Below, piece by piece: positions 17,331 to 22,500 of a stretch of DNA of 22,500 nt. The DNA lies in assembly GCA_963575745.1 (NCBI GenBank), contig CAUYUJ010014260.1:1-22500 (forward strand). The letters run 5' to 3'. Under the pieces are notes generated by a model. The model searched no databases, was not told the origin of the DNA, and saw only the letters and a list, made by a program, of their open reading frames with translations. The first letter of the stretch is position 1; every line of letters begins with the position of its first letter. The position numbers were made by a program, and so were the translations under genes. Source of the stretch: Prorocentrum cordatum. Lineage: Eukaryota > Sar > Dinophyceae > Prorocentrales > Prorocentraceae.

Positions 17331-17650
17331 AAAAAGGAGGGATATCGACGTAAGTATGAGGTTTCTCTTCTCTGCTCGTCCCTCGTTCTCTTGGGACTGG
17401 CGACGACGACAACGACTAAAAAACGACGACAGCGTCTCGCACACGCCGAAGTGTCGGCGGATTCATATGGAGGACATGTAACTCACCAGGGAAGAGGGAC
17501 CATGGACACTTGGCGGTGCAGACGCAGCCGCTGTTTTGCATCTATCGGATTTGTCCTTGATCCCCTGTGTCTTCCAGCGATCGGGGGAGCAAAGCTGGGT
17601 TGTTTGGGGAATGTGAGGTGAAGAGTGTTGTTTAGTCGCTTCGCACATTC
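17331..17650. other. Spacer between C-rich and G-rich blocks; no gene seen
   Basis: This is ordinary-complexity sequence with a 76-codon + frame (17391-17621) that has no recognisable motif. GTAAGT at 17351-17356 matches a splice donor consensus, but no exon around it is convincing. Confidence 0.4.
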
Positions 17651-17654
17651 CGCC

Positions 17655-17805
17655 GGCCCTGGAGCGCTATTTGGGGCCTCTTGGGGCCGTCTTGGGGGCT
17701 GCTTGGGGGCTTCTTGGGATCGTCTTGGGGCTCCTTGGCGGCGTATTGGGCTCCCCTGGGGCCTCTTGGGGGGCTCTTGGGGGCCCCTTGGGGCGGGAGG
17801 GGGGG
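17655..17805 (+). repeat. G-rich minisatellite, CTTGGGG units
   Basis: CTTGGGGGC/CTTGGGAT-type units recur about every 12-15 bp over 150 bp. They encode Leu-Gly-Gly-Ser-Trp-type repeats on + and Pro-Gln-Glu-Ala repeats on -. The + strand has many runs of four or more G, so it has quadruplex potential on the strand opposite to the block at 16990-17330. Confidence 0.88.
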
Positions 17806-18351
17806 TAGTCGTTGGCAGCCCCCCCTCGGAGGCCACGATTCTCGTGAGGGGTGGCGAAAAATAGCCTCCCCCCTGGGGATCGCCCGAGGATCAGCCGGGG
17901 ATCGGCCTGGGTACTTTCGTCCGGGGGCCCCCAGGGGCCGTCCCGCGCGCGCGAACTAGAAATATTGTTAAGTAGTTACCGGAGATCTTAGCACGCCTCT
18001 GGCCCGTTGGGCCAGCGAATTCAGGGACGCTTCAGGCCCACCCAAGACGGTCCAGTACGCCTGGCAGCACCCAGGGACGCGAGACCTCAGTCGGAGGCAC
18101 GTACATTGGCGTTCCGCCAGGGGTCGAGGTCTGATGTGGATGCTTGGGCTCAGGGGAGGAAACAGCACCCCGACCCCCACGATTGGCGTCTACAAAACGG
18201 CCTTGAGCGTTTACTAAACAGCCCTGTCCTGTTCGATTCCTTCCGTGGGTGCGTTTACTAAAAGGCTTCGCTTGTCGGGGTGCTTATCGTTAGGATGTGT
18301 TTCCTGCTCTCTGTGGACGGCGAGGTTACGCCAGACCCGCTGCTCCTGCCG
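17806..18351. other. Spacer; no gene seen
   Basis: GC-rich sequence without recognisable coding motifs. A 12-bp word GCGTTTACTAAA occurs at about 18207 and 18250. The sequence runs up to the left LTR-like repeat at 18352. Confidence 0.45.
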
Positions 18352-18532
18352 TACACTCGGGGCGCTGAAGAAGGAACCCTTTTCGTTGGGGAGGGGCTCG
18401 GTGTTCCTTGATTGCTTAACAGTTTGCCTCAGGTGTTCCCGAGGTTTTCCATGGGACATCGAAGTTTAACTTATGGGGAAACAGGGGCCTCGTGCCTTAT
18501 TTAGGGTTCCTTGGGTCAACGCCCCGACTGTA
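18352..18532 (+). repeat. Left ~180-bp direct repeat (LTR-like)
   Basis: Nearly colinear with 20055-20234, with roughly 80-85% identity by eye. Long shared blocks include CTTTTCGTTGGGGAGGGGCT, TTTAACTTATGG, TTTAGGGTTCCTT and CCCGACTGTA. A tRNA-type primer-binding motif lies 7 bp downstream, which suggests a 5' LTR. The exact ends are not fixed. Confidence 0.85.
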
Positions 18533-18539
18533 ATTCTGC

Positions 18540-18554
18540 TGGCGCCCAGCGAGG
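18540..18554 (+). other. Possible tRNA primer-binding site
   Basis: TGGCGCCCAGCGAGG begins with TGG, the complement of the tRNA CCA end. It closely resembles the TGGCGCCC-type sites used by many LTR elements, and it lies just inside the left direct repeat, where such a site is expected. Confidence 0.45.
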
Positions 18555-18579
18555 TGAGGGTCTGAGCCTGAGCCTCTGG

Positions 18580-19650
18580 ATGCCCCTGTGGCGGCGGCCA
18601 CCGCCGTGGTGCGTCGGGCTGGCCGCGCACCCGGGTGGCCGGGGTGACGGGCCCGAGCGGCACGCTCCGCAGATGCCACCACAGACCAGCGGAGGGCAAG
18701 GTGCCACCACCCCCCTCCTGGGCCTCCTGGATCTCTTGGCATCACTCGGACGTGTGCATTTTTTTTCTGGCGAGGGCCATCGAGGAGCATCCTGGATCAT
18801 CGAGCCAGGAAACCACCCACGAACACAAGACATGCACAGGGAATGGACGTCCGAGCGATGGCAGGGGTTGGCCCTCGTCGACACTGCTGGATTCGCCTCG
18901 AAATCCGGGTCAGAGCGTATCCTGGGAGAGGTCCGGGAGTTGCGGTATCGGCACGTCTTGGTTTCCCCAACAGAGTGGGGAGAGGGGCAGGCGCTGCCCA
19001 GGACGCGCCAGCGAGTGTCGCGCTGGCCCAGCGGGTCTTCGAGCGCGGGAGTACAGTGCAAGGTTCGGGCAGTCTGTGTCGAGTCGACCCGGCTGCGACC
19101 CCAGCGCGGGCATTCTAGGTGGGCAGTCAAGGTTGAATGCCGTCAGTGGCCCAGAATCGGCCGATATGGAACGATCTGGCGATCGAGAGGTTGCCGATTG
19201 TTCAAGGTTGAACCATCCACGTGGCGTCAGAAACCAAGGCTGGGGTCGTCACAATACGAACCTGCCATAAAATGCATGTCTGCGTTGTCTGGTGAGAAAC
19301 TGCTTGTCCTTCCTCACCGCTTTTTTGATCGCCTCAGGGCGAGAAAGCAGCCCCTAACTCTGAGGGAAGACGTCGCGATCGAAGAAACCAAGACGTCGGA
19401 GGCCTTCGTCTCCAGATGTCTCCCGGGGTCTCCGCCGGCGAACTTCGACCGTCGAACCTCGATCGTCCAACCTCGATCGTCGATCATCGAACGGCAGTCG
19501 AACCTCGATCTCCCGGAGGCCCTGAAAGTAGGGCCCTGGGCAGCAGAGGTCAGGGGCTTCCCCCCCCCAGGTGATACCATTGCGCCATGCCGGCGGCGCT
19601 TAGTTAGTAGACGGGATTCCCCGGCGGAGGAGGAAAAGGGAGGTCATTAG
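18580..19650 (+). CDS. Long unidentified open frame inside the LTR-like element
   Basis: One + frame has no stop from 18511 to TAG at 19648-19650. The first ATG is at 18580, giving about 356 codons. The translation is Arg-, Trp-, Ser- and Pro-rich, with stretches such as DMHREWTSERWQGLALVDTA and LTLREDVAIEETKTSEAF, and I recognise no motif. Long overlapping frames exist on both strands here, so low stop-codon density in GC-rich DNA may explain it. Part of it (19436-19515) is the GATC minisatellite, which argues against constraint. Confidence 0.2.
   Translation: MPLWRRPPPWCVGLAAHPGGRGDGPERHAPQMPPQTSGGQGATTPLLGLLDLLASLGRVHFFSGEGHRGASWIIEPGNHPRTQDMHREWTSERWQGLALVDTAGFASKSGSERILGEVRELRYRHVLVSPTEWGEGQALPRTRQRVSRWPSGSSSAGVQCKVRAVCVESTRLRPQRGHSRWAVKVECRQWPRIGRYGTIWRSRGCRLFKVEPSTWRQKPRLGSSQYEPAIKCMSALSGEKLLVLPHRFFDRLRARKQPLTLREDVAIEETKTSEAFVSRCLPGSPPANFDRRTSIVQPRSSIIERQSNLDLPEALKVGPWAAEVRGFPPPGDTIAPCRRRLVSRRDSPAEEEKGGH
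19436..19515. repeat. GATCG/ACCTCGATC minisatellite
   Basis: CGAACCTCGATC, CCAACCTCGATCGTCGATC and CGAACCTCGATC recur within 80 bp. On the - strand this reads GATCGAGGTT, the same family of words as the cluster at 2255-2345. Confidence 0.75.
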
Positions 19651-19708
19651 GAGGAGGAGGAGAAGGAGGAGGAGAAGATGGGGAAGAGGAGGAGGAGGAG
19701 GAGGAGGT
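19646..19708. repeat. GAG trinucleotide microsatellite
   Basis: About 60 bp of GAG/GGA triplets on the + strand, with an AAGATGGGGAAG interruption. It lies inside the LTR-like element. Confidence 0.93.
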
Positions 19709-20054
19709 GGACCATAATCTCCTAATTACGCTGGCCTCGCCTTAATTTGTCGCCGCAAGATCCAAATCCGTTCGACCTGCCTTGATCATTTGCCATTGCC
19801 GCAACGCGGCAAGCCTAGTTCTTGAGGTTTGCCTGACGCAAGAGGGTGGACCCAGAGTGGACGGGAGACGCGTGGACGATGCTGCAACATTCGGGCCGAG
19901 CGAAAGGGGGGGGATAATGAGGGAAAGGGGGGGGTACGACATCTGCTGCCTGCAGCTGGTTTCGGCCCCGCCGCCGGGCCCATGCCTCGATACTACATGG
20001 GCGCCTCCCCGCGCCGGGAGGCGCTGGGAGAACCAGCTACGTGAGCTGATTCTC

Positions 20055-20234
20055 TACAGTCGGGGCCTTGAGCAAGGAACGCTTTTCGTTGGGGAGGGGC
20101 TCCGTGTTCCTTAATTGTTTCGCAGCTTGCCTTACGTTGTCCGTAGGTTTCCGATGGGGAATCGAACTTTAACTTATGGAGAAAAGGGGCCTCGTTCCTC
20201 GTTTAGGGTTCCTTAGGTCAACGTCCCGACTGTA
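20055..20234 (+). repeat. Right ~180-bp direct repeat (LTR-like)
   Basis: Same-orientation partner of 18352-18532; the differences are mostly single-base changes with one or two small gaps. If the unit is an LTR element, this is the 3' LTR, and about 15-20% divergence between the two implies an old insertion. Confidence 0.85.
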
Positions 20235-20780
20235 CCCTACCCTTTGCTATCCCCCCCTTTCGCTCCCCCCGCAACATGACCCTCTCGCCTCGCGCCCCGT
20301 CGCCATGGTTCCCCGCCCGCGCTCTCTGCCACTGCGCGAGGCGCCCCCCCCCATTGGGGGAGCGACCGCCTCGTGGGCCCGCACTGCCGGCGGGGGCCCC
20401 CGCTCTGGAAGCAGCTGCCCTCCACCCCATTTCAGGAGGGAGCATAAACACACAGACACAGGCAATCGCCGACTCCCATGGAGATTTGCGAGAAGGTATG
20501 GGAAGTGGGGGGGGAAGACGAAAGTCCCACAAACGTGGGGAATCCTTCGACCTGTGCGTACTTGTTTGTGTGTCCCAGGGCCCCTTCCACCCCTTGGGAG
20601 CCCACAGAGGGCCGCGACAGGGCGGGGCCGGAGCAGCCGGCACGGAGCTGCCCAGCGACGCGACAGGCCCATTTTAGCAAGGAGCCGGCAGCCCCGCGTG
20701 CGGCTGCTGCACACGACGGAGAGCTTCTGCTCCCCGCGGCGTCTCCCGCGAGAGAGCTTCCCTCCGAGCCCCACATCATC
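20235..20780. other. GC-rich spacer; no gene seen
   Basis: Several overlapping open frames of 115-241 codons exist on both strands, all Pro/Arg/Ala/Gly-rich and mutually incompatible. This is typical of stop-poor GC-rich sequence. I see no motif or RNA gene. Confidence 0.45.
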
Positions 20781-20782
20781 AG

Positions 20783-20905
20783 GGGTAACTCGGGCGTCCA
20801 GAGCCCCGAATCATCAGGGATACCTCGGGTCAGGGCTAACTCGGGTTCCTTTTCCGGGAATCCAAACCCGAGTTACCCCGGACCCGAGTTACCCCGGATA
20901 ATTCG
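20783..20905. repeat. AACTCGGG / CCCGAGTT repeat cluster with hairpin
   Basis: Forward units GGTAACTCGGG, ATACCTCGGG and CTAACTCGGG are followed by inverted units. TAACTCGGGTT (20837-20847) pairs exactly with AACCCGAGTTA (20865-20875) across 17 nt. ACCCGAGTTACCCCGG is repeated twice exactly in tandem at 20866-20881 and 20882-20897. A variant (ATAATTCGGGC) follows. Confidence 0.85.
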
Positions 20906-21289
20906 GGCGCCCAACTTCCCTCCGAGCCCCACGGCGGAAGCCGCCCGCCTGCGTCCGTGCAGCTGCTGCTCGTGTGCTGCAGGGCGGGCGTGCGTGGGGC
21001 GCCGCGGCGCGGCGAGGGGCCCGGCTCGAGAGAGAGCGGTGCGCTCTCCTCGCCCGGACGTCGTGTTGAAAGGCCAGGGCGCGCGGCACCGAGGCGAGAG
21101 CCCGGTTTCGAGGCCAGCTTCTACAAATTACCACTGGGAGTATCACCAAACATTGGTTATATTGTGCTTGTGACCAGAAGTTATGGGACAGCTGGGAAGA
21201 CGCCTTCCTCCACCACATGCAGTAACCGGGCTCCGGCCCACCCGCGCTGCTCCTAGGGGGCCCGCAGGCCGTTCGGCGGACTCAGCGCG
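20906..21289. other. Spacer; no gene seen
   Basis: GC-rich to mixed-composition sequence with short overlapping frames only. No recognisable protein or RNA feature. Confidence 0.45.
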
Positions 21290-21291
21290 TT

Positions 21292-21322
<31 letters not shown>

Positions 21323-21358
21323 TTCTTCTTCTTCTTCTTCTTCTTCTTCTTCTTCTTC
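21290..21358. repeat. CTT trinucleotide microsatellite
   Basis: About 65 bp of TTC/CTT triplets with a single ATT interruption near 21321. It is the only CTT-type array in the window; the others are CTC/GAG. Confidence 0.95.
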
Positions 21359-21690
21359 CCCGCTCCATGCTGCGTGAAACTGTTGGAAGCGTCAAGCCTC
21401 ATGTCGGGCCTGTCCCTCGACAGGAGGAATACTCAAGAACAGTTAAACAAAAATTGTCTGGGGACTGTTGCTCCACCATGTTTTGACTATTTTGGCGCAG
21501 CCTTGGGGTATTTTTAATTTTTCGTCCAAAACCCCCCTGTGGGCGGACGCGCCCGACGTAAGTCAAGCCTCAGGCTCGCAGGCGGCGAGGAAGTCTCCGG
21601 TAGAACGCCCAGCCCGCCCTGCCAGCACGCCTGGTGGCGTGACGGAGAGGAGCCGTTGATAAGAGTGAGGGGTGGAGGGCGAGGAAGTCA
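21359..21690. other. Spacer; no gene seen
   Basis: Mixed-composition sequence between the CTT and GAG arrays, with frames of 63 codons or less outside repeat sequence. No feature recognised. Confidence 0.45.
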
Positions 21691-21835
21691 AGGGGGGGAA
21701 AGAGGAGATGGGAGGAGGAGGAGGAGGAGGAGGAGAAGAAGGAGGAGGGAGGAGGAGGGAGGAGGAGGAGGACGTGGAGGAGGAGGAGATGGGAGGAGGA
21801 GGAGGAGGAGGAGGAGAAGGAGGAGGAGGAGGATG
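21691..21835. repeat. GAG/GGA trinucleotide array
   Basis: About 145 bp of GAG/GGA triplets, including two near-identical blocks GAGATGGGAGGAGGAGG (about 21704 and 21786) that suggest an internal duplication of about 80 bp. Arg/Glu and Ser/Pro open frames here are artefacts. Confidence 0.92.
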
Positions 21836-22500
21836 GACCAGAGTGAACCCAAGATGCATCAGCGATGCTGCAATGCACCCTCCCGTCCCGTGCCCCCCTC
21901 CTCGTAAGTCGCTATAAACCCCTGGAGAGGCCAGCACCGACGGGCCTGCAGTTCAGGCGAGAGCCCCGTGTTGGAAAGGGATTGCCCTGTACATCTCTGG
22001 CGAGGAACTAAATCAGGAATTCGCAGAGGCATGACCAAACAGTTCCACGAGGTGTCCAGCCAGATTTCCAGTTTGAAAAGCGGATCCCCACCATCTGCGT
22101 GATTGTTTTGCAAGGTTCCACGCCTGGCCACAACGTCGAGAATAGCTCTGGCGGTGCCCCCATGTTAAAGATGGAACCCCCGAATCAATGCAGCTGCTGC
22201 ACGTGTTTAAGTTTCTGGTCCCAAGGTGCAAAGGGATACCCATCGAAAGCCCATGTTTGGAAAGGGTTCGACCTCCCTCGTTGCAACCGCTGCGAACTTG
22301 TGAAGGCGAATGCGCGCGGCACTCAGAAGCGCTCCCCATGGTTGAAAGTTGCGTGTTGCAAACTCGTAAGACGACTGTGCCCATCCACAGTTTCTCCAGC
22401 AGAGCGCACGCGTCCCTCAGGGTGTGAGATTTGTTTGTCTCACTGTGCCATCACCCCGCCTCTCTCGCAGCATTGCTCGTACGAACAACTACTTGCGGAG
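21836..22500. other. Right-end sequence of normal complexity; no gene identified
   Basis: About 660 bp with more even base composition than the rest of the window. The longest frames are 123 codons on - (22013-22384) and 79 on + (22188-22427). Neither has a motif I recognise. It could be intron or flank of a gene lying to the right of the window. Confidence 0.4.

Larger units (their letters stand above)
18352..20234 (+). mobile_element. Putative small non-autonomous LTR element
   Basis: Two ~180-bp direct repeats enclose 1.52 kb. Just inside the left repeat, TGGCGCCCAGCGAGG (18540-18554) has the TGG start and the G/C-rich acceptor-stem complement typical of a tRNA primer-binding site. The interior has no reverse transcriptase, integrase or protease motif that I can see, so it would need enzymes from another element, as TRIM and LARD elements do. 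A clear polypurine tract directly before the right repeat is lacking; purine-rich sequence occurs at 19901-19932. A simple duplication of unrelated sequence is the alternative. Confidence 0.5.

Noticed and set aside
20176-21173. Overlapping frames of 115-241 codons on both strands
   Set aside because: Mutually incompatible, Pro/Arg/Ala-rich, no motif and no codon pattern; explained by low stop density in GC-rich DNA.
22255-22290. Possible tRNA T-arm (GGGTTCGACCTCCC)
   Set aside because: No matching acceptor, D-arm or anticodon arm can be folded around it.

Overview
The window looks like nuclear DNA of a dinoflagellate, most likely a GC-rich free-living species; a Prorocentrum-type genome is a guess, not a determination. 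Three things point there. A decayed Ty1/copia polyprotein matches, as I remember them, the copia elements that fill dinoflagellate genomes. A LINE-type C-terminal region carries the Cys/His finger clusters I associate with dinoflagellate non-LTR elements. Purine/pyrimidine triplet arrays and GC-rich intergenic sequence are abundant. I see no bacterial operon, tRNA, rRNA or CRISPR array and no host gene that I can name. Identifications rest on reading translated motifs by eye; no search was run.

Layout. Positions 1-3520 are almost entirely low-complexity DNA: CTC arrays, a 300-bp GT/GC alternating tract, a GATC-rich minisatellite and long GGA/GAG arrays. Positions 3520-3651 hold the first copy of a diverged direct repeat. 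From about 3926 to 10136 lies a complete but heavily mutated copia retrotransposon in the + orientation: a possible primer-binding site, gag, a zinc knuckle with two Cys replaced by Arg, protease, integrase, reverse transcriptase and RNase H, in that order. It is broken by many frameshifts and stops and by an expanded GA microsatellite. Between the element's last codon (10136) and the second copy of the direct repeat (12867-13005) are two stretches that look coding but that I do not recognise: a frame-broken Pro/Ala-rich segment (10307-11723) and an uninterrupted 233-codon frame with a hydrophobic C-terminus (11918-12619).

Positions 13025-14230 contain a GAG array, a strong nested hairpin (13352-13440) and a possible first exon. 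Positions 14237-15828 are the 3' end of a 5'-truncated LINE, with three finger-like clusters and two frameshifts. It is followed by an open frame (to 16682) built around seven copies of a repeat whose spacings are all multiples of three. An AT-rich tail, a C-rich block with G-quadruplex potential on the - strand and a G-rich minisatellite follow.

Positions 18352-20234 resemble a small non-autonomous LTR element: two ~180-bp direct repeats, a tRNA-type primer-binding site just inside the left repeat and a long unidentified open frame between them. The last 2.2 kb hold an inverted/direct AACTCGGG repeat cluster, CTT and GAG arrays, and sequence in which I see no gene.

Nothing here clearly forms a pathway; the window is a retroelement graveyard. 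The observations most worth pursuing are an apparent A-to-G/T-to-C excess in the copia decay, the unexplained coding-like cargo between the element and the second direct repeat, the frame-preserving repeat after the LINE and the putative small LTR element.
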